64,000 bases of DNA, from contig SAQR01000008.1 of the NCBI GenBank assembly GCA_004020365.1, forward strand, positions 62,001-126,000, in the 5' to 3' direction. The notes beneath the pieces are model-generated. The model saw only the letters and a list, made by a program, of their open reading frames with translations, had not been told where the DNA came from and searched no databases. The translations under genes were made by a program, and so were the position numbers. Shown piece by piece: positions 52,105-62,186 of the stretch (its first letter is position 1; every line of letters begins with the position of its first letter). The DNA comes from Mesorhizobium sp. GTDB taxonomy: Bacteria > Pseudomonadota > Alphaproteobacteria > Rhizobiales > Rhizobiaceae.

Positions 52105-53253
52105 ATGGTTGTATCGCTTTCGCGTCGCGGCGACGTCGAGCCGTTTCACGCCATGGACGTCCTGGCGGAAGCGAATCGGCTGAAGGCCAAGGGCGTGCCG
52201 GTTGTTTCCATGGCCGTTGGCCAGCCGTCCGATCCGGCGCCGGCCGGAGTCAGGCAAGCTGCGACGCTCGCATTGAAGATGGGGCGCATCGGCTACACCG
52301 ACGCATTGGGTCTGGCGGGCCTGCGCGAGGCAATCGCGCAGCACTATGCCGACCACTACGATCGCGCCGTTTCACCCGGCCGGATCGCCGTCACCACCGG
52401 ATCGTCGGCCGCCTTCAATCTGGCATTTCTGGCGATGTTCGACCCAGGCGACCGTGTCGCCATCGCCGCACCCGGTTATCCGGCCTATCGCAACATCATG
52501 GCCGCGCTCGGCATCGAGATCGTCGAGATCGAGCTCGACGGTGATGCCTATCTCCACGCTGAACATCTGAAGGCTGCGCACCGCGAAAAGCAGCTGAAGG
52601 GCGTGTTGTTTGCCAGCCCCGCCAATCCGACCGGGGCGATTATCCCCGCCGACGAGTTGTCGGCGCTGGTGACGACGGCACAAGAGCTCGGCATCGCCGT
52701 AATCTCCGACGAGATCTACCACCGGCTGGCCTACGCTGCGCCGGACACCACGGCACTTGCCTGCGGCCCTGACGTGACGGTGATCAATTCCTTCTCGAAA
52801 TACTACTGCATGACCGGTTGGCGCATCGGCTGGATGGTGCTGCCGGAACCATTGGTGCGGCCGGTCGAGCGCATCGCCCAGAGCCTCTACATCTCACCGC
52901 CGGAATTGTCCCAAATCGCCGCGATCGAGGCGTTCAAGGCAACCGGGGAATTGGAGGCGGTGAAGGCGCGCTACGCGGGCAATCGCGAGCTTTTGATGAA
53001 ACGCCTGCCCGAACTCGGCTTTACCCTGGCGGCACCGATGGACGGGGCGTTCTACGCCTTCTGCGACGTCACCAGGCACACCAACGACAGCATGGCCTTC
53101 GCGCGCAAGATGTTGGCCGAGGCGCATGTGGCGGCGACGCCCGGCCGCGATTTCGATCCGCTTCAAGGCCATCGAGCCATGCGCTTTTCCTACGCCGGCA
53201 GCCACGACGAGATGGTCGAGGCGATGACGCGCCTCGAAAACTGGCTGAAGTAG
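52105..53253 (+). CDS. Class I/II pyridoxal-phosphate aminotransferase
   Basis: 382 residues, fold-type I. Lys232 in [16 protein letters not shown] is the PLP lysine; [10 protein letters not shown] (Asn), [10 protein letters not shown] (Asp, Tyr) and the C-terminal [20 protein letters not shown] (Arg for the substrate carboxylate) complete the site. Closest in style to aspartate/alanine-type aminotransferases; amino donor not determinable. GAAGGAAATGAGG precedes the ATG. Confidence 0.9.
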   Translation: MVVSLSRRGDVEPFHAMDVLAEANRLKAKGVPVVSMAVGQPSDPAPAGVRQAATLALKMGRIGYTDALGLAGLREAIAQHYADHYDRAVSPGRIAVTTGSSAAFNLAFLAMFDPGDRVAIAAPGYPAYRNIMAALGIEIVEIELDGDAYLHAEHLKAAHREKQLKGVLFASPANPTGAIIPADELSALVTTAQELGIAVISDEIYHRLAYAAPDTTALACGPDVTVINSFSKYYCMTGWRIGWMVLPEPLVRPVERIAQSLYISPPELSQIAAIEAFKATGELEAVKARYAGNRELLMKRLPELGFTLAAPMDGAFYAFCDVTRHTNDSMAFARKMLAEAHVAATPGRDFDPLQGHRAMRFSYAGSHDEMVEAMTRLENWLK

Positions 53254-53257
53254 CGCG

Positions 53258-54187
53258 ATGCCGGACCTCGAGCAGGCTTTGACCGAGATTGCCGCCGAAA
53301 TGGCGGAGCGCACGGATCGCGGCGACGTCGCGAGCTACATTCCGCAACTCGGCAAGGTCGATCCGAAAAAGTTCGGCATTGCAGCCGTGACCAATGACGG
53401 TCGCGTGCTGATGGCGGGCGACGCCGATGAGCCGTTTTCGATCCAGAGCATTTCGAAGGTGTTCACGCTGACATTGGCGCTCGGCAATGTCGGCGACGCG
53501 CTGTGGCAGCGTGTCGGGCGCGAGCCTTCGGGCAACCCGTTCAATTCGATCGTCCAGCTCGAGCACGAGAACGGCATTCCGCGCAATCCGTTCATTAATG
53601 CCGGCGCCATCGTCATCTCCGACATCCTGCTCGCCGGCCATCAGCCACGCGAGGCGATCGGCGAGATCCTGCGCTTCATCCAGTTCCTGGCCGACGACGA
53701 GACCATCATCGTCGACCGCGAAGTCGCGGCTTCGGAACGCGCCACCGGTTTTCGCAACCTGGCGCTCGCCAACTACATGAAATCCTTTGGCAATCTCAAC
53801 CACGCGCCGGACCTGGCGCTGGGCGTCTATTTCCACCATTGCGCCATCGCGATGAGCTGCCGGCAACTGGCTCTGGCCGGCCGCTTCCTCGCCAATGGCG
53901 GCAAGAACCCGGCGACCGGCCATTCCGTTGTGTCGGCCGAGCGCGCGCGCCGCATCGGCGCGATGATGCTGACCTGCGGCCATTATGACGGCTCAGGCGA
54001 TTTCGCCTTTCGCGTCGGCATCCCGGGCAAGAGCGGCGTCGGCGGCGGCATTTTGGCGATCGTGCCGGGCGTGGCCTCGCTTGCCGTCTGGTCGCCTGGC
54101 CTCAACGCCAACGGCAATTCCCGGCTGGGGTCGATTGCGCTGGAAAGGCTGGCGAAGATGATGAACTGGTCAGTGTTCGCGCCATGA
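53258..54187 (+). CDS. glsA: Glutaminase
   Basis: 309 residues; hydrolyses glutamine to glutamate and ammonia. The serine-dependent beta-lactamase-like motif is Ser64-Ile-Ser-Lys67 in [12 protein letters not shown], with [13 protein letters not shown], and [15 protein letters not shown] later. Family length matches. Starts four bases after the aminotransferase stop, so the pair is an operon, which suggests that glutamate and ammonia metabolism are linked. Ends before a bidirectional terminator. Confidence 0.95.
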   Translation: MPDLEQALTEIAAEMAERTDRGDVASYIPQLGKVDPKKFGIAAVTNDGRVLMAGDADEPFSIQSISKVFTLTLALGNVGDALWQRVGREPSGNPFNSIVQLEHENGIPRNPFINAGAIVISDILLAGHQPREAIGEILRFIQFLADDETIIVDREVAASERATGFRNLALANYMKSFGNLNHAPDLALGVYFHHCAIAMSCRQLALAGRFLANGGKNPATGHSVVSAERARRIGAMMLTCGHYDGSGDFAFRVGIPGKSGVGGGILAIVPGVASLAVWSPGLNANGNSRLGSIALERLAKMMNWSVFAP

Positions 54188-54250
54188 GGATTTGGGGGCC
54201 CTAAAGATTTGGGGGCGCCATAAGATTTGGGGCGCCATAGAGATGCGGCG
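54188..54250 (+). repeat. Degenerate tandem repeats after glsA
   Basis: GGATTTGGGGGCCCTAAA, GATTTGGGGGCGCCATAA and GATTTGGGGCGCCATAGA follow each other with a period of 17-19 bp, directly after the glsA stop. Composition is unusual for the surroundings; function unknown. Confidence 0.7.
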
Positions 54251-54260
54251 CTTCGGACCA

Positions 54261-54302
54261 AGAAAAATCCCGCGCTGTCGACAGGACAGCGCGGGATTCT
54301 TT
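54261..54302. terminator. Bidirectional rho-independent terminator between glsA and rne
   Basis: AATCCCGCGCTGTC / GACAGCGCGGGATT, a 14-bp perfect stem with a short loop, flanked by AAAAA on the left and CTTTT on the right. It serves the rightward glsA and the leftward rne transcripts, which converge here. Confidence 0.93.
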
Positions 54303-54335
54303 TGGTCAAGAGATCAGGATAAACTACCGAAAAGC

Positions 54336-57300
54336 TTAGAAAAAGCCCTTCCGCTGCCACCAGCCTGCACGCTTCGGCTTCTCCTCGGTCTTTTCCTCTT
54401 CGGCAACAGTCGAGGACACGATCGGCTCAACCGGAGCATCGACCGGTACGGGCTTGCGTCGCGATGGTCGGACCTTTTTTTCGTCGACGGCGGACACGGC
54501 TGTTTCCTCCGAAACAGCTGCGGGAGCCTCGGCGGAGGCTTCCGGCTCGGCAACCGGCGTCTCGGCGACGATGTCCGCTATAACCTTCTTCGGCTTGGCG
54601 GCGCGGCGCGGCTTCTTCGGCTTTTCGGCGCTTGGCATGTCGTCATTGGCCGGAGCAAGGTCGACAAGCTCTTCGACTGGCGTTGCATCGATCGGCGTTG
54701 CCGCTGCCGGTTCGCCGGAGACGGACTCCAAGACCTCGGGACGATCAGCCGACTCGGCAGTGCCTGCATCGAACTCGCCTTCGCCGCCTTCACGGCGATT
54801 GCGCTTGCCGCCGCGCTTGCCGCGCCGACGCTTCTTGCCCAGACCGTCATCGCGACCTTCATCAGGCTCCCGATCTTCACCAGGCTCTTGGCCGTCATCG
54901 GACGCTTCCACCGCCTCGGCGACGCCGACCTGGTCCTCGAGGTCTGCTTCGGCGCCTTCATCGCTTGCGGCTTCGGAGACGCCATCGGCAGCGGTGGAGA
55001 TGGACGCGCCTTCCACTGGGGCGCCATGCTCGCGGTCGCGATCCTTGCCGCCGCGCCGTCTGCGGCGCTTGCGGCGCTTGCGGTCGCGGCCTTCGCCATC
55101 CTCGCTGGGCCTTGGCTGCTGCGGCTGCTGGGCCTGGCGCGGTTGCTCCGCCGGTGCAACGACTTCGTCTTCCTCCTCCTCGATGACGATTTCGTCGGCG
55201 GGCTCTTCCGGCTCGACATAGGCGGGCAAGGTCCGCACCTCGACGAAGCCTTCAGGCTTTTCGGCCAGCGCGCCGCGGAAGATCGCATAGTGCTGGGCGC
55301 CGACCGTGTCGTCGGCCTCGACGGTGATGGTCAGGCCGAAGCGGTTTTCGAGCTCCACCAGAGTGCCGCGCTTGTGGTTGAGCACATAGAGCGCGGTGGC
55401 CGCCGGCGTCCGCACCGTGATGTGGCTGCGCGAATCCTTGAGCAGGAATTCCTCGATCGCCCGCACCACCATCAGCGCGACGGACGAATCGGACCGCACA
55501 TGGCCGGTGCCGCCACAATGCGGGCAAGGCTTCATCGTCGATTCCAGCACGCTGGCGCGGATGCGCTGGCGCGACATTTCCATCAGGCCGAAATGCGAGA
55601 TGCGGCCGACCTGGATGCGGGCGCGATCGTTCTTGAGGTGATCTTTCAGCCGCTTCTCGACGGAGCGGTTGTTGCGGTTCTCCTCCATGTCGATGAAGTC
55701 GATGACGATCAGGCCGGCGAGATCGCGCAGCCTCAGCTGCCGTGCCACCTCCTCGGCCGCTTCCAGATTGGTGTGAAGCGCTGTGTCCTCGATCGAGTGC
55801 TCCTTGGTGGAGCGGCCCGAATTGACGTCGATGGCGACCAGCGCTTCGGTCTGGTTGATGATGATGTAGCCGCCGCTCTTCAGCGTCACCTGCGGCTGCA
55901 GCATGCGGTCGAGTTGCGCCTCGATGCCGTTGCGCACGAAGATCGGCGTCGTGTCGCGGAACGGCTGCACGACCTTGGCGTGGCTCGGCATCAGCATGCG
56001 CATGAAGTCCTTGGCCTCGCGATAGCCCTCTTCGCCGGAGACCAGGATCTCGTCAATGTCCTTGTTGTAGAGGTCGCGCACCGAGCGCTTGATCAGGCTG
56101 CCTTCCTCGTAGACCAGGGCAGGGGCCGTCGACTGCAACGTCAGGTTGCGGACGTTTTCCCAAAGCCGCATCAGATATTCATAGTCGCGCTTGATCTCGG
56201 CCTTGGTGCGGCTTTCGCCGGCGGTGCGCAGGATGACGCCCATGCCCTGCGGCACTTCGAGATCGGCGACGACCTCCTTCAGCCGCTTGCGGTCCTGCGC
56301 GTTGGTGATCTTGCGCGAGATGCCGCCACCGCGCGCCGTGTTCGGCATCAGCACCGAATAGCGACCGGCAAGCGACAGGTAGGTGGTGAGCGCCGCGCCC
56401 TTGTTGCCGCGCTCTTCCTTGACGACCTGCACCAGAAGGATCTGCCGGCGCTTGATCACTTCCTGGATCTTGTACTGGCGGCGCACCGGCTTGCGGCGGT
56501 TGCGCGCTTCTTCCAGCGCATCCTCGGCGCCGACCGATTCGACCTCATGGTCATCCGAATGCGATGACTGCACCTCTTCCAGCATGCCGCGATCATTGTC
56601 GGTGGACGTGGCTTCGCCGGCCGCCTCAGCCTGCGGCACGGCTTCGGAAATCACATCCGATTCGATGCTGGCGGCGATGGAATTCGGACCGCCTTCGGAA
56701 GGCCCAGTCTGGTCATCGCCAGTCTGGTCATGGCCAGTGACGTCACGGCTCGTCTCGGCATGGCCAGTCTCGGCATGGCTCGTCTCATTGTGGCTCGCCT
56801 CGCTATGACTGGCGACATCCTCGCCATGTTCCGAAGGTGCGGACGGTGTGTCGACTTTTTCGGAAACGGCATCGACGTTCTGCGCGACCGCATCCTCGCC
56901 GTGTTCGCCACCCTCATTGGAACGGCTGTCGCTGGATCCGCTGTCGCTGGAATCGACAGAATCGTCCGAATCGGCCGCACCAGCATCACGCTTGTGTTCG
57001 CCTCGGTCGCGGCTCTTGCCGCCGCGGCGGCGTCCGCGCCGGCCGCGATCACGGTTCTGGCGATCGTCGCCATCGCTGTCCTCATCGTCCTCGTCCTCAG
57101 CTTCCTGCGCTTCCGCGCGCAGCAGCGCCTGACGGTCGGCGACCGGAATCTGGTAGTAGTCGGGATGAATTTCACTGAAGGCGAGGAAACCGTGACGGTT
57201 GCCGCCATATTCGACAAAGGCTGCCTGAAGCGAGGGTTCGACGCGGGTTACGCGGGCGAGGTAGATATTTCCTTTGAGCTGCTTCTTGTCCTGGGATTCA

Positions 57301-57389
57301 AAGTCGAATTCTTCAATACGGTTACCGCGAACGACGACAACTCGTGTTTCCTCCGGGTGGGAGGCGTCTATCAGCATTTTGTTGGGCAT
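54336..57389 (-). CDS. rne: Ribonuclease E
   Basis: 1017 residues, essential endonuclease of RNA decay and rRNA/tRNA processing and scaffold of the degradosome. The S1 domain begins about residue 35 (GNIYLARVTRVEPSLQAAFV, YGGNRHGFLAFSEIHPDYY) and is split by an acidic low-complexity insertion (about 90-310) before it resumes at RRQYKIQEVIKRRQILLVQV. Catalytic Asp521 (AIDVNSG) and Asp564 (IVIDFIDME) are 43 residues apart, as in E. coli. The Zn-link CPHCGGTGHV is near 622. The C-terminal region (about 730-1010) is disordered, rich in Arg/Lys and Glu/Pro. The ATG at 57389 has GGGGGAAA upstream. Confidence 0.97.
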   Translation of the reverse strand: MPNKMLIDASHPEETRVVVVRGNRIEEFDFESQDKKQLKGNIYLARVTRVEPSLQAAFVEYGGNRHGFLAFSEIHPDYYQIPVADRQALLRAEAQEAEDEDDEDSDGDDRQNRDRGRRGRRRGGKSRDRGEHKRDAGAADSDDSVDSSDSGSSDSRSNEGGEHGEDAVAQNVDAVSEKVDTPSAPSEHGEDVASHSEASHNETSHAETGHAETSRDVTGHDQTGDDQTGPSEGGPNSIAASIESDVISEAVPQAEAAGEATSTDNDRGMLEEVQSSHSDDHEVESVGAEDALEEARNRRKPVRRQYKIQEVIKRRQILLVQVVKEERGNKGAALTTYLSLAGRYSVLMPNTARGGGISRKITNAQDRKRLKEVVADLEVPQGMGVILRTAGESRTKAEIKRDYEYLMRLWENVRNLTLQSTAPALVYEEGSLIKRSVRDLYNKDIDEILVSGEEGYREAKDFMRMLMPSHAKVVQPFRDTTPIFVRNGIEAQLDRMLQPQVTLKSGGYIIINQTEALVAIDVNSGRSTKEHSIEDTALHTNLEAAEEVARQLRLRDLAGLIVIDFIDMEENRNNRSVEKRLKDHLKNDRARIQVGRISHFGLMEMSRQRIRASVLESTMKPCPHCGGTGHVRSDSSVALMVVRAIEEFLLKDSRSHITVRTPAATALYVLNHKRGTLVELENRFGLTITVEADDTVGAQHYAIFRGALAEKPEGFVEVRTLPAYVEPEEPADEIVIEEEEDEVVAPAEQPRQAQQPQQPRPSEDGEGRDRKRRKRRRRRGGKDRDREHGAPVEGASISTAADGVSEAASDEGAEADLEDQVGVAEAVEASDDGQEPGEDREPDEGRDDGLGKKRRRGKRGGKRNRREGGEGEFDAGTAESADRPEVLESVSGEPAAATPIDATPVEELVDLAPANDDMPSAEKPKKPRRAAKPKKVIADIVAETPVAEPEASAEAPAAVSEETAVSAVDEKKVRPSRRKPVPVDAPVEPIVSSTVAEEEKTEEKPKRAGWWQRKGFF
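56700..56815 (-). repeat. 15-bp-period coding minisatellite in the RNase E S1 insertion
   Basis: The coding strand encodes short units SHSEA-SHNET-SHAET-GHAET-SRDVT-GHDQT-GDDQT (five residues each, 15 bp). It lies inside the acidic insertion of the S1 domain. Confidence 0.85.
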
Positions 57390-58078
57390 TATTTCGTTTC
57401 CCCCCGGCAGCCGTCAGCCGCAGCTTGCGGGGCAAAGCCCGCCGCTGTGAGTGTGGATGAACATGGGTGCCGGGCAATTGAATGTCCGCCGGCCGCTGCC
57501 TGAGCGCCATGGCGGTGCCGCCCGCAGCCATAATGGCGCGGTTTGCTGCGGACCTTTCCATGATTGCGCTTGAAGCCATCGTAACCAGCAGAACCTTTTT
57601 GAACCAAAGCCCGGGAAAACCGGACCAGCTTGTTTGCTCGTACAGAGCCGGCGCGGGACAATCCCGGCCGTTTTCCTCACGCAGGCGCTTCCCCCGCCAC
57701 GGGTTTACACCTGCGAAATTCGTCGCGATCACCTGTTGCCTTTTCGCCTGACGCGAAAGGAGCCGTCGTTCATCTCACCTGTAGCAGGAAGCTGCGGAGA
57801 AGGACGGTTCCAGGATTGCAGTGATCCACCATCGCTTTTATGATTTGGCGGGTTGGAAGGCAACCCCGATTTCCGATGCCGGCAAAATGCAGTTCCGCAA
57901 CGGAAGCACGGCTTTATGCGTTGCATGAAAAGGCTTGGTTAACCTTCTCTGGATACCAACCGTTAATCGAGTTCGCGGCCTGACCGGCGTTTCGACAAGA
58001 CGACGACACGCCGACAAACAAGATTGGCCCACACGCAGGATTGGGCGCCTGGCGCCAAACCGGAGCAACTGGAAAGAG
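57390..58078. other. 689-bp divergent region, long rne leader
   Basis: Lies between leftward rne and the rightward amidase. No convincing gene; small frames are low-complexity. A long 5' leader for rne is expected from E. coli and other bacteria, where it mediates autoregulation, but no specific conserved hairpin could be identified by eye. The amidase promoter is in the right part. Confidence 0.5.
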
Positions 58079-59374
58079 ATGGGACTGGCAGTCTTCACGC
58101 ACAAAAGTGGTCGCGCCGGAGGCATTTTTTTCTACCCCGCCTATTTCCGGGCCGCACATTTCTTCCGCGCTGCTCGTCTGCTGTTGCTGGTTGTCGCTTG
58201 CCTGGCTCTTTCGCCAGTTTCCTTTGCCGCCGACGCGCCGCTCGCCGTGACGAGCTACAAAATGGCGGGTGACGCCACCAAGATGCGTATCGTCATAAAT
58301 TTCGATCGCGAGCCCGACGTCAAATGGTTCCTGCTGCGCGGCCCCCACCGTCTGGTCGTTGACCTGCCAAGCACGAGATTCGCCATCAATGCCAAGGACG
58401 TGAAGGCGCGCGGACTGGTCAGGAGCGTGCGTTACGGCGATCTCGGCCAGGGGGTGTCGCGGCTGATTCTCACCGGCAAGGGTCCGTTCGCCGTCGACAG
58501 GCTCGACGTGCTCAAGAACGATGACGGCAACGGCTACCGCATCGCCATCGACATGTCGGCGGCGTCCGTGCGGGAGTTCGACGCCGCTCTTGCCAATCAG
58601 GCGCTGACCACCGGCTCGACGGTCTCCTCCGACAAGGGCGGCAGGGTCGGCACCGGCCCGGTCTCCAATCCAGGCCATCGCTTCACCGTCGTCATCGATC
58701 CAGGCCATGGCGGCATCGACGGCGGCGCCGAGGGCCTGAACGGCACGCGCGAGAAGAACGTCACGCTCGCTTTCGCCACCGAATTGCGGGACAAACTCGC
58801 CGCAGTCGGCAAATACGACGTGTTCATGACGCGAGAGACGGACCAGTTCCTGCGGCTGGACGACCGCGTGCGCATTGCCCGCCAGCACGAGGCCGATCTG
58901 CTCATTTCGATCCACGCCGACACGATCAGGGTCAAGGGCCTTCGTGGCGCAACCGTCTACACCGTCTCCGACAAGGCTTCCGATCCTGAAGCGCAGGCGC
59001 TCGCCGACCGTGAAAACCTTTCCGACCAATTCGCCGGCATGGAAATCATGGATGACAACAAGGAAGTAACCGACATCCTGATCGAGCTGATTCGCCGCGA
59101 GACGCACAGTTTCTCGATGAGTTTTGCCCAAACGCTGGTCGGCCAGCTTTCCACCAGTGTCGGCCTCATCAACAATCCGCAGCGTTCGGCCAGCTTCAAG
59201 GTGTTGAAGGCGCCGGATGTTCCCTCCGTGCTGGTCGAACTCGGCTATCTGTCGAATGCCAAGGACGAGGCGCAAATGCTCAGCGCCGATTGGCGCAGCA
59301 AGGCGGCCCAGAGCATAACCAATGCCATCGCCCTGTTCGCTTCAGCCAAGGCCGGAGCTGGGACCGGAGGCTGA
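58079..59374 (+). CDS. N-acetylmuramoyl-L-alanine amidase (AmiC-like)
   Basis: 431 residues. Signal peptide with hydrophobic core LLLLVVACLALSPVSFAA (about 30-50). An AMIN domain follows (about 55-150, MRIVINFDREPDVKWFLLRG), which targets septal peptidoglycan in the family. The Amidase_3 domain runs from about 195 to 425 with VIDPGHGGIDGGAEG (Zn His), EKNVTLAFA (Zn Glu), SIHADT (Zn His) and LVELGYLSN (catalytic Glu). Cleaves stem peptides from glycan chains for daughter-cell separation. The ATG at 58079 has GGAAAGAG just upstream. Next gene is PBP1A. Confidence 0.92.
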   Translation: MGLAVFTHKSGRAGGIFFYPAYFRAAHFFRAARLLLLVVACLALSPVSFAADAPLAVTSYKMAGDATKMRIVINFDREPDVKWFLLRGPHRLVVDLPSTRFAINAKDVKARGLVRSVRYGDLGQGVSRLILTGKGPFAVDRLDVLKNDDGNGYRIAIDMSAASVREFDAALANQALTTGSTVSSDKGGRVGTGPVSNPGHRFTVVIDPGHGGIDGGAEGLNGTREKNVTLAFATELRDKLAAVGKYDVFMTRETDQFLRLDDRVRIARQHEADLLISIHADTIRVKGLRGATVYTVSDKASDPEAQALADRENLSDQFAGMEIMDDNKEVTDILIELIRRETHSFSMSFAQTLVGQLSTSVGLINNPQRSASFKVLKAPDVPSVLVELGYLSNAKDEAQMLSADWRSKAAQSITNAIALFASAKAGAGTGG

Positions 59375-59587
59375 GGCGCTCGCGCCGCCCACAACCAGAG
59401 GCAGCGTTGCACGACGACAACACCTTGCACTTATATTTTCCGCCATTCGAAGCCGAAATTCCATGTTGCCGTATTTTCCCCACATGGTGGCGACATGGAT
59501 TTTCGATTACCGGTCGGGATCGTCTCGAAAGCTTGCGCGAAGGCGGCTTCGTTTAGGCAATTCCCGAACCAAGGACTTGGAGCGGGC

Positions 59588-62044
59588 ATGATTCGTCTTA
59601 TTGGCTATTTCTTCGGCATCGGCACCGCGCTGGCCCTTTTGGTCGCGGCCGGCGTGGCGATCTATATCAGCCATTTGTCGAAGGATTTGCCCGACTACGA
59701 GGTCCTGGCCAAGTATGAACCGCCGGTGACGACCCGCATCCATGCGTCCGACGGTGCCCTGATGGCCGAATATGCGCGCGAGCGGCGCCTGTATTTGCCG
59801 ATCCAGGCGGTGCCGGATCGTGTCAAGGCGGCCTTCCTGTCTGCCGAGGACAAAAACTTCTACAATCACCCCGGCATCGATATGACCGGCCTTGGCCGCG
59901 CAGTCATGGTGAATCTGCAGAATTTTGGCTCGGGCAAGCGCCAGGTCGGCGCCTCGACGATCACCCAGCAGGTGGCGAAAAACTTCCTGTTGTCCTCGGA
60001 CCAGACCTACGAGCGCAAGATCAAGGAGATGATCCTGGCCTTCCGCATCGAGCAGGCCTATTCGAAGGACCGCATTCTCGAGCTCTACCTTAACGAGATT
60101 TTCTTCGGGCTCGGCGCCTATGGCGTCGCTGGCGCAGCGCTCACCTATTTCGACAAGGCGGTGAATGAACTCACCGTGGCGGAGGCGGCCTATCTGGCGG
60201 CTTTGCCGAAGGGGCCCTCCAACTATCACCCCTTCAAATATGCCGACCGCGCCATCGAGCGCCGCAACTGGGTCATCGACCAGATGGTCGGCAACGGCTA
60301 CGTCACGCAAGAGGAAGGCGCCAAGGCCAGGGCCGAGCCGCTCGGCGTCAAGCCACGCCGCTCCGGCACCTATCTGTTCGCTGGCGAATATTTCACCGAG
60401 GAAGTGCGTCGCCAGATCAGCGCGCGCTACGGCGAGAATGCGCTCTACGAGGGCGGCCTGTCCGTCCGCACGACGCTCGATCCGAAGATGCAGCTCATCG
60501 CCCGCAAAGCCATGCAGAACGGCCTGATGAAGTTCGATACGCTGCGCGGCTATCGCGGGCCGGTGAAGACCATCGACGTATCCGGCGACTGGGGCGTGCC
60601 TTTGAGCGAAGTCAAGGGACTGGACGACGTGCCCGAATGGTCACTCGCCGTCGTGCTCGACAGTTCGGAGAGCGGCCTGTTGATCGGCCTTCGGCCGACC
60701 CGGCAGATCTCGGGCGAACTCGTCAAGGATCGCATCGAAGGCACTGTTAGCCGCGAGGACATGAGCTTCGCCATGCGTCATGTGGTCGGCGGCAGGACCG
60801 TCAAGGCCAAATCGCCGGCGGACGTGCTGAAGCCTGGCGACGTCATTCTCGTGCAGAAGAAGGAAGGTACGGATGGGGCCTATAGCTTGCGCCAGGCCCC
60901 CGAAGTGGAAGGCGGCCTGATCGCCATGGATCCGCATACCGGCCGCGTTCTGGCTATGGTCGGCGGGTTCTCTTATTCGCAATCCGAATTCAACCGTGCC
61001 ACGCAGGCGATGCGGCAGCCGGGTTCGTCGTTCAAGCCGATCGTCTATGCGGCCGCTCTCGACAATGGCTATACGCCGGCTTCGGTGATCATGGACGGCC
61101 CGATCACCATCAAGAGCGGCAACACGACCTGGACGCCGAAAAACTACGATGGAAGGACTGCGGGCCCGGCGACCTTGCGGTCCGGCATCGAGAGGTCGCG
61201 CAATCTGATGACTGTGCGCCTGGCCAATGACATGGGCATGAAGCTGGTCGCCGAATATGCCGAGCGCTTCGGCGTCTACGATCGACTGGCGCCGTATCTG
61301 CCGATGGCGCTGGGGTCGGGCGAGACGACCGTGATGCGCATGGTATCGGCTTACTCGATCATGGCCAACGGCGGCAAGTCGATCAAGCCGACGCTGATCG
61401 ACCGGATCCAGGACCGCTACGGCAAGACGGTATACAGGCAGGACGAGCGCGGCTGCGAAAATTGCAATGCCGCCGAATGGCAGGGCCAGCCCGAGCCGGA
61501 ACTGGTCGACAATTCCGAGCAGGTGCTCGATCCGATGACCGCCTATCAGATCACCTCGATGATGGAGGGCGTCGTCGAGCGCGGTACCGGCGCTACCGTC
61601 GCCGAACTCGGCCGCCACATCGCCGGCAAGACCGGAACGACAAACGACGAGAAGGATACCTGGTTCATCGGCTATACGCCCAACCTCGTTGTCGGCCTTT
61701 ATATGGGCTATGATCAGCCGAAAGGTCTTGGCAAGGGCGCGACCGGCGGCGGCCTCGCCGCGCCGATCTTCAAGGACTTCATGCGCGTGGCGCTGGACGG
61801 CACGCCCAATGTCGATTTCCAGGTTCCCGAAGGCATGAAGCTGATCGCCATCAATCGCAAAACCGGTATGCGGGCCAACCCGGACGACGCCGGCGCCTTT
61901 ATCGAAGCCTTCAAGCCGGGCACCGGCCCCGCCGACAGCTATTGGGTGATCGGCATGGGTGCGGACGGCTCCAACGCCTCCGGCGGCGCGCTGTCGCCAC
62001 AGGCCAACCAAGCCATCCAGTCCGGCGGCGGCGGGCTCTACTGA
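59588..62044 (+). CDS. mrcA: Penicillin-binding protein 1A, bifunctional transglycosylase/transpeptidase
   Basis: 818 residues, inner-membrane peptidoglycan synthase. One N-terminal helix (about 5-28), glycosyltransferase family 51 domain (about 55-230) with SAEDKNFYNHPGID (catalytic Glu), GASTITQQVAKNFLLS and KIKEMILAFRIEQAYSKDRI. An OB-like region is followed by the transpeptidase with SSFKP (SxxK), SRN and AGKTGTTNDEKDTWF (KTG). The ATG at 59588 has GGAGCGGG upstream. Follows the amidase gene by 213 bp, a sensible cell-wall neighbourhood. Terminator after the stop at 62061. Confidence 0.97.
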   Translation: MIRLIGYFFGIGTALALLVAAGVAIYISHLSKDLPDYEVLAKYEPPVTTRIHASDGALMAEYARERRLYLPIQAVPDRVKAAFLSAEDKNFYNHPGIDMTGLGRAVMVNLQNFGSGKRQVGASTITQQVAKNFLLSSDQTYERKIKEMILAFRIEQAYSKDRILELYLNEIFFGLGAYGVAGAALTYFDKAVNELTVAEAAYLAALPKGPSNYHPFKYADRAIERRNWVIDQMVGNGYVTQEEGAKARAEPLGVKPRRSGTYLFAGEYFTEEVRRQISARYGENALYEGGLSVRTTLDPKMQLIARKAMQNGLMKFDTLRGYRGPVKTIDVSGDWGVPLSEVKGLDDVPEWSLAVVLDSSESGLLIGLRPTRQISGELVKDRIEGTVSREDMSFAMRHVVGGRTVKAKSPADVLKPGDVILVQKKEGTDGAYSLRQAPEVEGGLIAMDPHTGRVLAMVGGFSYSQSEFNRATQAMRQPGSSFKPIVYAAALDNGYTPASVIMDGPITIKSGNTTWTPKNYDGRTAGPATLRSGIERSRNLMTVRLANDMGMKLVAEYAERFGVYDRLAPYLPMALGSGETTVMRMVSAYSIMANGGKSIKPTLIDRIQDRYGKTVYRQDERGCENCNAAEWQGQPEPELVDNSEQVLDPMTAYQITSMMEGVVERGTGATVAELGRHIAGKTGTTNDEKDTWFIGYTPNLVVGLYMGYDQPKGLGKGATGGGLAAPIFKDFMRVALDGTPNVDFQVPEGMKLIAINRKTGMRANPDDAGAFIEAFKPGTGPADSYWVIGMGADGSNASGGALSPQANQAIQSGGGGLY

Positions 62045-62060
62045 CATAACTTTAGGGTAA

Positions 62061-62093
62061 ATGGGCCGGCCTTCGAGCCGGCCCATTTCGCTT
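62061..62093 (+). terminator. Rho-independent terminator after mrcA
   Basis: ATGGGCCGGC-CTTCGA-GCCGGCCCAT, a 10-bp perfect stem, followed by TTCGCTTT. 17 bp after the mrcA stop. Confidence 0.88.
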
Positions 62094-62186
62094 TACAGGC
62101 GGCGGTGCCGTCCCTATGTATCGCGCCAACCCAGGCTCTGCTTAAGCAACAGGGCACCATTTCAGCACAGGACAGAACGGCCAGCC

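Noticed and set aside
54192-56567. A 791-codon open frame antisense to rne
   Set aside because: Long runs of Leu/Ala/Arg result from the repetitive acidic/basic coding of RNase E; no domain recognised.
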